Assembly (NCBI GenBank): GCA_018817125.1
Contig: JAHIUN010000006.1
Span: 1-64,000 of the forward strand
Reading direction: 5' to 3'
DNA: 64,000 nucleotides
From: Patescibacteria group bacterium
GTDB taxonomy: Bacteria; Patescibacteriota; Gracilibacteria; UM-FILTER-43-11
Within the stretch, counting starts at the first letter, position 1. Every line of letters starts with the position of its first letter. Both the position numbers and the translations under genes were made by a program. Under the pieces are notes generated by a model. The model made no database searches. It was given only the letters and a program-made list of their open reading frames with translations, and was not told where the DNA came from. Positions 24,520-34,005 of this stretch are shown here, one piece after another.

Positions 24520-26676
24520 CTACTTTGTTTCCGATGTGATATCATCTGCCTTACCGAACCACACCACCGCGTACCCATTATGAATAGCCGCACCGACCGC
24601 TTTCCAATCAGCGTCTTTCCAGATGCCTTTATTGAGTATAACCGCGTGATGCATAGTGCTGGTCTGCCATAAGGCAAGAGCTTCTTCCGGAGAATTGACG
24701 CCTACTGCGGCAATTTCGTATCCATTGCCTAAGTAATCCGTAAGCTCTCGTGGCTTGTTCCACATGCAGGCAGCATTGGCATGGTTACCTGTATAACAGC
24801 ACCCCGAGGCATTCCCACCCGCCCGGTCGGACCAACTGTGCGGGTTGCAATTATTCTCATCATGCGGGGCATTTTCCGCAAGGTCTTTCACATGAGCCTG
24901 AGCCACCTTGTTCAGTGCGGGGGACATCGGAATTTCAGGCAGGCCTTTCTGTTTGCGGTAATCGTTGATTGTTTTTATGAGCGCGCGGGACTGGAGGATG
25001 TCAGGAGATTCAGAGGCTTTTTCTTTCTCCCTGTCTTCCTCCTTCTTTTTAAGACACTGCCATTTGGTCGATTTGATTGTATCCTGTACGCATCTCTTGT
25101 AATTTCCTTCGGGCTCCTTACCGCCGGTGCAATGGTACTCCGCGTAATCTTTTTCATCCTCCTTGAGAGTGCAGGCAGGGGGGGTAATGGTATAACCGGA
25201 ATCAGTTTTGGGTACAGCGCGTAAACAATAAATAACCTGGCAATTAGACATCGATGTATATTGAACAGCAGCATCCACTTTATTTACATCGATACCAATA
25301 AAACGTAATTTTTTATAGGCAGCGCTTTGGGCCTCCCTGCTGGTATTGCCTGTTACCCATAAAACAAAGGAGCCATCTGTCTGCAAACCAAAATCATCAT
25401 AAGACGTAGGCCAGTTTTCATTTATTTCTTTAATCGTTTCGCGGGCAACAGTCTGAGCGTCATTATTAGCTTTGGCGACTTCCAGTTTGGTTAAGGGTTT
25501 ACAGCGCTGTATAATACGAGCCATCCGACTTTCAGCGTTAGAAGCCCGGATAATGGCCTTTTTAAGTTCCAAAACATCATCAAGTAGCTTTTTTAAATCA
25601 CTGGTCAAGGTTTGATTAGGTCTAACACCTGTTTGAACCCGAGCCATGCGCAGGACCTTTGCCTCGTCATCCCGATCTGCGGAAGCGGCAACACCAGCCA
25701 GAGCATATTTTTCACTACGGTGTAAAGACGCCTTTAGCAATTCTTCGATCTTTTTTTGTAAATATTTAATTCTTTCAATTACTGGCGACCCCAAAAGCGA
25801 CTCATCCGTGTCATCTTCAGGGTAATCAGAAAAACAAGTATAAGGAGCGGGCTGAAAAGCTTCAGGCACAACATCGTAAGATTCGTAAGAATCCGTCTCA
25901 ATAGCAGACGCTGAGCGCATGCCGAACGTTACATCGCTTTCTTTAACTTCACCAGATGATTCAGCGCACCGTCCGAGAGAACGCCCGTTCCGGGCGCTAA
26001 CTTGGATGACTTCTCTAACCTGTTGTAATAAAGCCTCGAATTGCCTCTGTACGTTTTGCCAGCGCTCTATGTTTCGTTCAGAGCTTTGTCGGATAACTGA
26101 ATAAACGATTAAAAGTTCTTTGTATTTTTGGGCATACTCACGAGCCATAGCGCTCCCGCTATCTTTGTCATCAGTAAAATTTTTGTAATTTTCTAAAATA
26201 ATATTCAATTGATCCAGCTTATCCAGCCTGTGGTTTCGTTCAGTGGCTATTTTAGATTGAAGCGCGTGCCCTAGCGCCCTGGTAGCCTGAAAAACAACAG
26301 AGGTCGATTTATCAGGATCATCACCCGCAATCTCTCCGCAATCCCACAAGGCAGGCTGGTTCTTGGGCGACAAATCCGGAAAAAGCGTAATGCCATCCGG
26401 CATGGAAGATGGGATGAGTTTGTCTAATGGGATGAGTTTGTCTAATAGGGGGTAAGGTTCATATTGAGCTCTGCAACTATTATTTTCTGTGCCACCTCCA
26501 ATGTCTTCCGCTTTAGCCCTCGGTGCCGCCACCATAACCAGTAACATCAAAAAAAGAAAACGGAAATAAGCTGCCAGTCGATTTTGGCCTTTTAGGACAT
26601 CATCTTTTTCAGCATCAGACACCTCTGGCTCCAGAGATTCAATTACCCCGTTAAAATCATCAAATTTTTCAGACAC
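24520..26676 (-). CDS. Large membrane-anchored CAP-domain protein
   Basis: A 718-residue protein. A cytoplasmic N-terminus of about 35 residues is followed by one membrane helix (about 36-54), a long helical, Cys-containing outer region and a C-terminal CAP (SCP/PR1) domain at about 575-712. CAP signatures are INDYRKQKGLPEI, LNKVAQAHVKDLAEN, HSWSD, YEIAAVGVNSPEEALALWQ and HHAVILNKGIW. CAP proteins are secreted and bind lipids or act on the cell envelope; the role here is unknown. The start is GTG (26676). An 18-bp tandem duplication at 26411-26446 repeats LDKLIP. The linker preceding CAP is Glu/Lys rich. Confidence 0.85.
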   Translation of the reverse strand: MSEKFDDFNGVIESLEPEVSDAEKDDVLKGQNRLAAYFRFLFLMLLVMVAAPRAKAEDIGGGTENNSCRAQYEPYPLLDKLIPLDKLIPSSMPDGITLFPDLSPKNQPALWDCGEIAGDDPDKSTSVVFQATRALGHALQSKIATERNHRLDKLDQLNIILENYKNFTDDKDSGSAMAREYAQKYKELLIVYSVIRQSSERNIERWQNVQRQFEALLQQVREVIQVSARNGRSLGRCAESSGEVKESDVTFGMRSASAIETDSYESYDVVPEAFQPAPYTCFSDYPEDDTDESLLGSPVIERIKYLQKKIEELLKASLHRSEKYALAGVAASADRDDEAKVLRMARVQTGVRPNQTLTSDLKKLLDDVLELKKAIIRASNAESRMARIIQRCKPLTKLEVAKANNDAQTVARETIKEINENWPTSYDDFGLQTDGSFVLWVTGNTSREAQSAAYKKLRFIGIDVNKVDAAVQYTSMSNCQVIYCLRAVPKTDSGYTITPPACTLKEDEKDYAEYHCTGGKEPEGNYKRCVQDTIKSTKWQCLKKKEEDREKEKASESPDILQSRALIKTINDYRKQKGLPEIPMSPALNKVAQAHVKDLAENAPHDENNCNPHSWSDRAGGNASGCCYTGNHANAACMWNKPRELTDYLGNGYEIAAVGVNSPEEALALWQTSTMHHAVILNKGIWKDADWKAVGAAIHNGYAVVWFGKADDITSETK

Positions 26677-26788
26677 AAGGAGGAGGGTTAGGTTAAGGTT
26701 AATTATTCTAATATATAATTAAAAATATGTCAAGTCTAAATCTCTCCCTCGTTTAAGGGGGATGCTCTGCTAAAAGCAGAGAAGGGGG

Positions 26789-27682
26789 TTAACCTTTATT
26801 TTCCACCCCCTTCAAAAACTCATTCCAAGACTGGAATTTATAGTACATTTGATCTCCGAATAGTCGGATTAACGGCAAAGTAGCGTTATTGGTAGCTAGC
26901 TTTAAAGCCCGTCGCCTCAGCCCCTGTGGAATCACCCGCACTTCTGGCTGAAGGCGCTGAAAATGGACGGCGGACTTGCCCACCGCCCGCATCTTTTTCG
27001 GTAAATCGGAGGGCTGGATTTCGTGATGATGATAGGCTTTGGCTCCCGGTTCATAGTAAATTTCCATCTCGTGCCTCTTCCACAGCCGATAGCCTAATTC
27101 GATGTCTTCCCAACCGTAAAAGTTAAAATCCTCATTGAATTTTTCTTTCTCTAAAAACGATTTTTTAACAGAAATGTTAGAGGTATAAAAGAATTTATAA
27201 GGCTCCGCCTTGCCGATCATGCCGGGGTTAAGGAATTGGTAGCCAAACTGCCAACCGGAAGATTCTAAAAACTTCATATAACTATTCACCTCCAAATTCG
27301 GATCCCACGTGGTATAACCCAAAACCACCACATTCTCATCCGGGTATTCCGCATGCCGGTCGTGATGTTTTTGGAGAAAACCAGGTTCCACAAAAATATC
27401 ATCCCCGATAAACACCACCACATCACCTGTGGCCGCCTCCACCCCCTTATTCCGCGCCACCCCTTGGTGGGATGCGGACTGTTTGATATACCGAAGGTCG
27501 GGATAATTATCCCGACCTTCTGATAAAACAAATTGCCTAATAACTTCTGGGGTGGCATCCGTCGACCCATCATCAACAACAATCACCTCAAAAGAAACAC
27601 CCTCTTGCGCCATCAGTTTTTCGAGGCAGGTTTTCAGCGTATCAGCCCGATTATGTGTGGGAATAATGACGGAAAGTTTCAT
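26789..27682 (-). CDS. Glycosyltransferase, GT2 family
   Basis: A 297-residue GT-A enzyme. The N-terminus MKLSVIIPTHNRADTLKTCL, the VDDGSTD loop, VVFIGDDIF (DxD-like metal site) and the later FYGWEDIELGYRLWKR motif (ED acid/base pair) are typical. It lacks a membrane anchor except for possible surface helices. The likely role is adding a sugar to an envelope glycan. A word-repeat of AATCTTTAATC type separates it from cysS. Confidence 0.92.
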   Translation of the reverse strand: MKLSVIIPTHNRADTLKTCLEKLMAQEGVSFEVIVVDDGSTDATPEVIRQFVLSEGRDNYPDLRYIKQSASHQGVARNKGVEAATGDVVVFIGDDIFVEPGFLQKHHDRHAEYPDENVVVLGYTTWDPNLEVNSYMKFLESSGWQFGYQFLNPGMIGKAEPYKFFYTSNISVKKSFLEKEKFNEDFNFYGWEDIELGYRLWKRHEMEIYYEPGAKAYHHHEIQPSDLPKKMRAVGKSAVHFQRLQPEVRVIPQGLRRRALKLATNNATLPLIRLFGDQMYYKFQSWNEFLKGVENKG

Positions 27683-27788
27683 TTGAATATAGTATAACTG
27701 AAGGAATCTAAAATCTTAAATCTTGAATCTTTAATCTTTAATCTTTAATCTGTAGTCAAAAGTAACAATTCAGATAACGCACCAAGTG

Positions 27789-29219
27789 ATGTCAGAGCTC
27801 TATTTGTACAACACCATGTCCCGCCAGAAAATGTTTTTTGAACCGCTCGATCCGGCGGAGGTAAAATTATACACGTGCGGACCCACTGTGTACAACTACG
27901 CTCATATCGGCAATTTAAGAACGTATGTTTTTGAGGATATTTTAAGGCGTGTTCTGGAATGGAATGGATACAAAGTGAAACATGTGATGAACATTACAGA
28001 TGTCGGGCATTTAACGTCAGACGCGGACGAAGGCGAGGATAAGATGTTAAAAGGAGCAAAGCGGGAAAAAATAACCGTGTGGGATATTGCGGAAAAATAT
28101 GCACAAGCATTTTTAGAGGATATGGATCGCCTGAACCTTTTGATGCCGCATATTAAACCCAAAGCGACTGATCACATCGACACTATGATCGACCAGATCA
28201 AACAACTCGAAGCCAATGGCCTGACGTACACCGCGGGTGGAAACGTTTATTACGACACCTCCAAGTTTCCCGATTACGGAAAAATGGCTCAATTAGAAAA
28301 ACAGGAGTTACAAGCTGGAGCAAGAATCGAAGTGGACCCAAACAAAAAGAATCCTCATGACTTTGTTTTATGGTTCACGAAGTCGAAGTTTTTGACAAAT
28401 CCTGAGTCTGTCGAAGGGGAAGACCAGGAGATGCAATGGGATAGCCCATGGGGTCGTGGTTACCCCGGCTGGCACATTGAATGTAGTGCGATGTCGATGA
28501 AATATTTGGGCAAACAAATGGATATTCATTGTGGTGGTATTGACCACATCCCTGTTCATCACACCAACGAAATCGCCCAGGCCGAAGGCACTACCAACGT
28601 AAAACCATGGGTGCTGTACTGGATGCATGGAAACTTTTTAGTATTAGAAAAGGATGAGAAAATGGCCAAATCCGCTGACAATTTTTTGAAACTCGACGTA
28701 CTGATTGAAAAAGGCTACAACCCATTAGATTACCGATATTTCACTCTTCAGGCCCACTACCGCAAGGAATTGACGTTTAGTTGGGAGGGGTTAGATGCGG
28801 CCAAAACCGGCCTCCGCCGTTTGCGAGAAAAGGTATGTAACCTGAACAATGGGTCCACCATTGGGTCTACGACGGATCCACAATCGGAATATTTAGAACA
28901 ATTCGAATCCGCCATCAACGACGACCTCAACATGCCGGAGGCATTAGCAACAGCGTGGGAGCTTTTGGATGATCCAAAAATCAGTAACGCGGACAAGCTC
29001 GCCACCATCAAAAAATTCGATACCGTACTTGGATTGAAATTAGACGAACCAATTACATTCGAGTTACCTCCTCAGATCACCCAATGGATTGTGGAGAGGA
29101 ATGAGGCGCGGGATAACAAAGACTGGGGAAAAGCCGATGAAATCCGCGATAAGATCCAGGAATCCGGAAAATGGCTCGTTAAAGACGGGCCAAGTGGAAC
29201 AGAAGTAATGCCGAAATAA
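27789..29219 (+). CDS. cysS: Cysteinyl-tRNA synthetase
   Basis: Charges tRNA-Cys. Class I signatures are CGPTVYNYAHIGNLRTYV (HIGN in place of HIGH), HIECSAMSMKYLG and HCGGIDHIPVHHTNEIAQ with zinc-binding Cys/His, and KMAKS in place of KMSKS. The length of 476 residues is normal. The ATG at 27789 is preferred over the adjoining GTG. Between the catalytic and anticodon parts lies NNGSTIGSTTDPQS, encoded by an in-frame copy of the GGGTCC/CCAAT repeat family (28851-28893), an insertion other CysS proteins would not be expected to have. Confidence 0.97.
   Translation: MSELYLYNTMSRQKMFFEPLDPAEVKLYTCGPTVYNYAHIGNLRTYVFEDILRRVLEWNGYKVKHVMNITDVGHLTSDADEGEDKMLKGAKREKITVWDIAEKYAQAFLEDMDRLNLLMPHIKPKATDHIDTMIDQIKQLEANGLTYTAGGNVYYDTSKFPDYGKMAQLEKQELQAGARIEVDPNKKNPHDFVLWFTKSKFLTNPESVEGEDQEMQWDSPWGRGYPGWHIECSAMSMKYLGKQMDIHCGGIDHIPVHHTNEIAQAEGTTNVKPWVLYWMHGNFLVLEKDEKMAKSADNFLKLDVLIEKGYNPLDYRYFTLQAHYRKELTFSWEGLDAAKTGLRRLREKVCNLNNGSTIGSTTDPQSEYLEQFESAINDDLNMPEALATAWELLDDPKISNADKLATIKKFDTVLGLKLDEPITFELPPQITQWIVERNEARDNKDWGKADEIRDKIQESGKWLVKDGPSGTEVMPK
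28851..28893. repeat. GGGTCC/CCAAT-type repeat inside cysS
   Basis: AATGGGTCCACCATTGGG followed by GGATCCACAATCGG words, kept in frame within cysS. It is the same word family as at 17274-17318 in murG. Confidence 0.6.
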
Positions 29220-29307
29220 ACGACACTCTGTCCAAAAGCTCGACAATTATTTGTCGGGTTTCTTAGGGATGTGATAAGATAATCTCCGAACGCTAATCAA
29301 CCACCTT

Positions 29308-30252
29308 ATGCCCGAAAATAAATACACCATTTTCTCCGGCTCATCGCATCCGGAACTCGCCACAGAGCTGGCCCGCGCCTTAAAAAAGAAACCGGGAGAA
29401 ATAAAACTCTCCACTTTTTCGTGCGGAGAAAAATATGTGGCGCTCCAACAGACTATCCGAGGACAGGAGGTGTTTATTCTGCAGACCTGCCGGGATCAGT
29501 TTGTGAACGACGATTACATGGAGCTTTTCCTGATGATCAACGCCGCCAAATTATCATTCGCGACAAAAGTCCACGTAATCATCCCCCACTTCGGTTACGC
29601 CCGCCAGGACAAAGTGCATGTGCCAAGAGAGCCGATTTCCGCCAAAGTGATGGCTGACCTTCTCGTCACCTCAGGCGCGGACCATGTGATTACCTTTGAA
29701 CTGCATTCCGATCAAAACCAGGCCTTCTTCGATGTTCCCGTAGACAACGTCATCGTCCACCGGCTGTTTTCAGATTATTTCAAAAAGAAAAAACTGAAAG
29801 ATATCACGGTGGTTTCTCCAGACGCGGGCGGCGCCAAAAATGCCAAACGGTTTGCCGACGACCTGGGCGCACCCATTGCCATCCTCCACAAAGCCCGCCC
29901 TGAACATAATCAATCAGTGGTAACCCATGTGGTTGGTGACGTAAAAGGACGGACCTGTATTGTTTATGACGATATGATCGACACGGCCGGCAGTGTGGCC
30001 AATGCCGCTAAGGCATTAAGAGGACAGGGTGCGAAAGATCTGTATCTGGCCGCTACGCACTCTATTTTCTCCGGCTCGGCAATCAAACGCCTGTCAAAAG
30101 CGGGCTATAAAGAAGTCGTGGTGACCAATACGATGCCCCTATCGAAAGAAAAAAAGTTCAAAGGATTGAAACAAATTTCTATTGCGCCCCTGCTGGCCAA
30201 CATTATCAGCAGTGTGACACAGCATAAATCCGCCAGTAAATGGTTTTACTAA
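29308..30252 (+). CDS. prs: Ribose-phosphate pyrophosphokinase
   Basis: Makes PRPP from ribose 5-phosphate and ATP for nucleotide and cofactor synthesis. The family plan is complete at 314 residues: FSGSSHPELATELA, the FSCGEKYV loop, IPHFGYARQDK, FELHSDQNQAFFDVPVDN, VVSPDAGGAKNA and the PRPP loop YDDMIDTAGS. No Shine-Dalgarno precedes the ATG. It lies between cysS and gap on the plus strand and supplies PRPP to purine metabolism (guaA is in the same window). Confidence 0.96.
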   Translation: MPENKYTIFSGSSHPELATELARALKKKPGEIKLSTFSCGEKYVALQQTIRGQEVFILQTCRDQFVNDDYMELFLMINAAKLSFATKVHVIIPHFGYARQDKVHVPREPISAKVMADLLVTSGADHVITFELHSDQNQAFFDVPVDNVIVHRLFSDYFKKKKLKDITVVSPDAGGAKNAKRFADDLGAPIAILHKARPEHNQSVVTHVVGDVKGRTCIVYDDMIDTAGSVANAAKALRGQGAKDLYLAATHSIFSGSAIKRLSKAGYKEVVVTNTMPLSKEKKFKGLKQISIAPLLANIISSVTQHKSASKWFY

Positions 30253-30321
30253 TAGCCGGTTGTCATCCTGAACTTGTTTCAGGGTCTCATGAAACATCTT
30301 ATTGCCTAAATACCAAAAATT

Positions 30322-31323
30322 ATGAAAATCGCCATCAATGGTTTCGGCCGCATTGGCCGGCAGATCCTGCGCATCATCATGCAGCACAAAAGTAAGCTGG
30401 AAGTCGTCGCGATCAATGATTTAACCGACATCCCCACACTTGCTCATTTATTTGAATTTGATTCTACCTACGGTCGCTACCCGGGTAAGGTGGAAGTTAA
30501 AGAGAATGCGATGGTCGTAGACGGCAAATCCGTTCAAATATTTGCGGAAAAAGATCCTACCCAATTGCCATGGGGTAAACTTGGAGTAGATGTGGTATTT
30601 GAATGTACCGGCGTTTTCCGGACCAAAGAAAAAGCCGCGCTTCATCTGCAGGCCGGCGCGAAAAAAGTAATTATTTCTGCTCCCGCCAAAGGCGATGAGC
30701 CCATAGATGCCACGATTGTTATGGGGGTGAACGAAGACATACTTACCGGCAAGGAAGAGATTCTTTCCAATGCCAGCTGTACAACCAACTGCCTGGCGCC
30801 AGTGGCCAAAGTGCTTCATGAAGCTTTTAAAATCAAGCGCGGGATCATGACCACTATCCATGCCGCTACCAACGACCAGAAGATTTTAGACTTACCGCAT
30901 AAAGATCTGCGCCGGGCCCGCAGCACCCTGCAGTCAATGATCCCCACAAGCACGGGGGCGGCCAAAGCAGTAGGATTGGTGATCCCGGAGCTGAAAGGAA
31001 AATTGACCGGCACTTCAGTACGCGTGCCCCTGCCGACTGTTTCGTTGGTCGATCTGACAGTAGAAGTGGGAAAAAACACGACTGTGGAAGAAGTGAACAA
31101 AGCCTTTGAGGCTTTTGCCAAAAAACATCCAACCATTCTTAAAGTTGAAAACAAACCTTTGGTTTCAAAAGATTTTCAGATGGACGAACATTCCGGCATT
31201 GTGGATGCGCAAAGCACAATGGTGCTGGACGATAATCTGATAAAAGTGTTTGCCTGGTATGACAATGAATGGAGTTACTCCTGCCGAATGGTGGATTTGG
31301 CTGAATATATTTCTAAACAATAA
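30322..31323 (+). CDS. gap: Glyceraldehyde-3-phosphate dehydrogenase (NAD-type)
   Basis: A 333-residue phosphorylating GAPDH. The Rossmann loop is INGFGRIGRQ. Asp33 in INDLTD is the residue that selects NAD over NADP. The catalytic Cys is in SNASCTTNCLAP and its His partner in TIHAATNDQ. DNEWSYSCRMVDL closes the protein. A second paralogue lies at 61760 in a glycolytic run and differs at residue 33. This one stands outside that cluster, next to prs and a beta-CASP hydrolase. Confidence 0.96.
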   Translation: MKIAINGFGRIGRQILRIIMQHKSKLEVVAINDLTDIPTLAHLFEFDSTYGRYPGKVEVKENAMVVDGKSVQIFAEKDPTQLPWGKLGVDVVFECTGVFRTKEKAALHLQAGAKKVIISAPAKGDEPIDATIVMGVNEDILTGKEEILSNASCTTNCLAPVAKVLHEAFKIKRGIMTTIHAATNDQKILDLPHKDLRRARSTLQSMIPTSTGAAKAVGLVIPELKGKLTGTSVRVPLPTVSLVDLTVEVGKNTTVEEVNKAFEAFAKKHPTILKVENKPLVSKDFQMDEHSGIVDAQSTMVLDDNLIKVFAWYDNEWSYSCRMVDLAEYISKQ

Positions 31324-31330
31324 TTATTAA

Positions 31331-32725
31331 ATGCAATTAACAAGCTACGGAGCGGCGCTTGAAGTGACCGGCTCCCAACATTTACTAGAGGTAAACGGCA
31401 AAAAGATACTCCTTGATTGTGGTTTGTTCCAAGGGCGCCGACAGGAATCTTTCGACAAAAACAGCCTGTTCAGCTTTGAGCCGTCAGAAATCGATACTGT
31501 TGTGCTTTCGCATGCCCACATCGACCACTCCGGCAATCTGCCGACATTGGTAAAAAAGGGTTTTACGGGCGTTATTTATTGCACGGAGGCAACTCAAAGC
31601 CTATGCGAAGTGATGCTATTAGACAGTGCCTACATACAGGAAAGTGATGCGGAGTACATGGCGCGTAAACACCCAGACACCGCCCTGACCCCCATCGAAC
31701 CGCTCTACATACACGAAGACGCCGAACTGGCCTTAAAATCCTTTAAGGGCAAGCCTTACGACAAGCCATTTGAAGTGGCGCCAGGCGTTACAGTGACTTT
31801 CCGCGAAGCGGGCCATGTATTGGGAGCGGCTATTGTGGTGCTGGATATTGACGACGCAGGGGATGGAAAGAAAAAAAGATTGGTATTTACAGGAGACCTA
31901 GGGCGCTACCGCCTGCCCATCATCCGCGACCCTTACCCGATTGATCAGACAGACTACCTGCTCTGCGAAAGCACATATGGCAATCGCACCCACGACCCGA
32001 TTGAAGAGGGGATTCCTGCTTTGGCACGAGTCATCAATCGCACCATAAAACGAGGAGGAAAGATCATCATTCCCGCCTTTGCCCTGGAACGGAGCCAGGA
32101 ACTTATTTATAGTCTGCATATTTTAATCCACGAAAAAAAGATACCGGATAATCTGCCAATTTATTTGGACAGCCCTCTGGCAAACGCTATCACCAGTATT
32201 TTTAAGCAACATGTGGAATTATATGACGAAGAAATTAAAAAGGAGTTTAAAAACCACAATCCATTCATCATGCGTCAATTAAGGCAGACCGCGGACGTGG
32301 AAGAATCAAAAAATCTGAATCATTTTATCGGTCCCTGCATTATTATTTCGGCCAGTGGCATGTGTGAGGCCGGACGTATCCGTCACCATCTGAAAAATAA
32401 TATTGAGGATCCAAAGAACACGGTGGTTATTGTTGGATACATGGCAGAAAATACATTGGGGCGTAAAATTGTAGAAGGCAATAAGCAGATCAAAATCTTC
32501 GACCACATGTATAAAATGAATGCGGAAGTGGTTATTATGGAGGCTTTCAGCGCCCACGCGGACATGAATGATCTGGATGGTTATATCAAACCGATAAATA
32601 GTCTGAAAAAGGTAATGTTGGTCCACGGCGAAATAGACCAGTCTGAACCTTTTGCAGAACGGATAAGAGCCTATACTGGAGCTGAGACGATTGTGATGAA
32701 GCCTCAGGTTACGATTGACCTTTAA
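31331..32725 (+). CDS. Metallo-beta-lactamase / beta-CASP RNase-like protein
   Basis: A 464-residue protein with the MBL zinc motifs (SHAHIDHSGNLP, EAGHVLGAA, FTGDLGR) and a beta-CASP insert (IIPAFALERSQELIY, YLDSPLANAIT). The C-terminal RNA-specificity segment has SASGMCEAGRIRHHL, GYMAENTLGRKI and EAFSAHAD. This is the CPSF73/YSH1-like group, distinct from RNase J at 36120, and probably an endo- or exoribonuclease. It starts 7 bases after gap and may be co-transcribed with it. No second product can be inferred. Confidence 0.93.
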   Translation: MQLTSYGAALEVTGSQHLLEVNGKKILLDCGLFQGRRQESFDKNSLFSFEPSEIDTVVLSHAHIDHSGNLPTLVKKGFTGVIYCTEATQSLCEVMLLDSAYIQESDAEYMARKHPDTALTPIEPLYIHEDAELALKSFKGKPYDKPFEVAPGVTVTFREAGHVLGAAIVVLDIDDAGDGKKKRLVFTGDLGRYRLPIIRDPYPIDQTDYLLCESTYGNRTHDPIEEGIPALARVINRTIKRGGKIIIPAFALERSQELIYSLHILIHEKKIPDNLPIYLDSPLANAITSIFKQHVELYDEEIKKEFKNHNPFIMRQLRQTADVEESKNLNHFIGPCIIISASGMCEAGRIRHHLKNNIEDPKNTVVIVGYMAENTLGRKIVEGNKQIKIFDHMYKMNAEVVIMEAFSAHADMNDLDGYIKPINSLKKVMLVHGEIDQSEPFAERIRAYTGAETIVMKPQVTIDL

Positions 32726-32727
32726 AA

Positions 32728-32819
32728 TGGCGGAGAGAGAGGGATTCGAACCCTCGCTGGGGTAAAACCCCACTACAGCTTTAGCAAAGCCGCCCCTTCA
32801 GCCACTTGGGTATCTCTCC
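32728..32819 (-). tRNA. tRNA-Ser (anticodon GCU)
   Basis: A 92-nt tRNA on the minus strand. The 7-bp acceptor stem is GGAGAGA/TCTCTCC, then discriminator G and an encoded CCA. The anticodon loop is TTGCTAA in the stem CGGCT/AGCTG, giving GCU for Ser AGC/AGU codons. A long variable arm of the class II type (GTGGGG/CCCC) and the T arm GAGGGTTCGAATCCCTC are present. Confidence 0.97.
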
Positions 32820-32865
32820 GTGACCATAAAACGTTAGTTAATTTAACGTATATCGTCATAGATGT

Positions 32866-33768
32866 CTAGAGGTGTATAGGAAGCCCATGCCCCAACCTCC
32901 TTCTGCCCCGATAAACAATTAGCTCATCAATTAGCCCGGCCTTTTTAAGCGAATGGTATAAAGTAGGCCCAGGCTCCACTAAAACAGACCCGATACCGAT
33001 GGAGGCCAGGTGGGCAAAGAGCTTTTTAAGAGTCGTTTTTTTATTAATATGCAACACATTGTGATCTCGGAATACCTTTGCCTTTTTGGGTATTCTATTT
33101 TTAGAATCAAGAATAACGCGCAATGGATCCCCGCCTTCAGCCAAACGGACACCAAGATGAGGATTGTCTTTTAAAACCGTATTACTCCCAACCATGATCG
33201 CCTGATGTTCGGCACGCAGTTTATGGACTTCTCTGTCTTGTTTTGCGTTAGTAAATCGGACAGGTTCACCATTTACCCCGGCCACAAACCCATCAGCTGA
33301 CATGGCAATCTTAACCGTAATATAAGGCCGTTTCTTGATAATCCGCGTAAAGTAAAATTTATTCAAATCCCGACATTGTTTGGCAACTGGTCCTTTGAGA
33401 AATTTAAGTTTGTTTCGGGTTTCGGGTTTCGGGTTTCGGATTTTTTGAAACGGATCTTGCGACCCACAAACCACCCGACCTACCCCCATCACTCTCACAA
33501 AATCCAAACAAGGTGGTGTTTTGCCAAAATGGCGACAAGGCTCCAAAGTAACGTACATGGTCGCACCATCTAGATCTGCCTTCCGCTTAACGGACTGAAC
33601 AGCATTTACCTCCGCATGAGGACCGCCAAATTGCTGATGGTAGCCTTTGCCGATCACCTTCCCGCCCTTCACAATTACCGCTCCGACCATAGGGTTCGGA
33701 GCAACGGCACGACCGCCAAGGCGTGCAAGTTCTAAAGCCTGTGACATGAATTTTTCATCAACGGTCAT
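32866..33768 (-). CDS. ribD: Riboflavin biosynthesis deaminase/reductase
   Basis: Catalyses the deamination and reduction steps after GTP cyclohydrolase II in riboflavin synthesis. The N-terminal zinc deaminase has PNPMVGAVIV, GGPHAEVNA and LEPCRHFGKTPPC. The C-terminal reductase has RPYITVKIAMSADG, IMVGSNTVLKDNP and VLVEPGPTLYHSL. At 300 residues it is shorter than the usual 360 or so, mainly at the C-terminus. The interdomain segment KIRNPKPETRNKLK is encoded by an intergenic-type GTTTCGG repeat (33412-33440). No other rib gene is in the window. Confidence 0.92.
   Translation of the reverse strand: MTVDEKFMSQALELARLGGRAVAPNPMVGAVIVKGGKVIGKGYHQQFGGPHAEVNAVQSVKRKADLDGATMYVTLEPCRHFGKTPPCLDFVRVMGVGRVVCGSQDPFQKIRNPKPETRNKLKFLKGPVAKQCRDLNKFYFTRIIKKRPYITVKIAMSADGFVAGVNGEPVRFTNAKQDREVHKLRAEHQAIMVGSNTVLKDNPHLGVRLAEGGDPLRVILDSKNRIPKKAKVFRDHNVLHINKKTTLKKLFAHLASIGIGSVLVEPGPTLYHSLKKAGLIDELIVYRGRRRLGHGLPIHL
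33412..33440. repeat. Tandem GTTTCGG words inside ribD
   Basis: Four tandem GTTTCGG words, in frame in the linker between the deaminase and reductase domains. The same words occur in the intergenic palindromes at 16191-16320. Confidence 0.7.
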
Positions 33769-33788
33769 CTTTTTTTAATTATTTCTTT

Positions 33789-33808
33789 CCTGCCTGCCGG
33801 CAGGCAGG
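33789..33808. repeat. CCTGCCTGCC/GGCAGGCAGG palindrome
   Basis: A perfect 20-bp palindrome in the ribD-comM gap. This sequence is a common dispersed palindrome in Patescibacteria genomes, by general knowledge. Confidence 0.75.
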
Positions 33809-33914
33809 CTTCCGTTTCTTTTCTTATTAATTCTTTTCTTTCCCTTCTGTTCTTTTCCCCACTTACCCCATTTGATTTAACGAAGGGGGGCGCACATGTG
33901 TAGAAGAAAAAAAT

Positions 33915-33944
33915 TTGACACCACTAAAAATACCATGATATAAA
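33915..33944 (+). promoter_or_regulatory. Promoter of the comM-like gene
   Basis: TTGACA (33915-33920), 18 bases, TATAAA (33939-33944). The ATG is about 55 bases after the predicted start. No boxA-like element follows. Confidence 0.65.
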
Positions 33945-34005
33945 GCCTTCCTCATATTGATATTTTGTATTTAGTCGAATTTTAGTATTTAAATGAATAA
34001 TTTGT

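Noticed and set aside
26411-26446. The 18-bp tandem duplication in the CAP-protein gene as a phase-variation repeat
   Set aside because: There are only two copies and the unit is a multiple of three, so copy change would not shift the frame.
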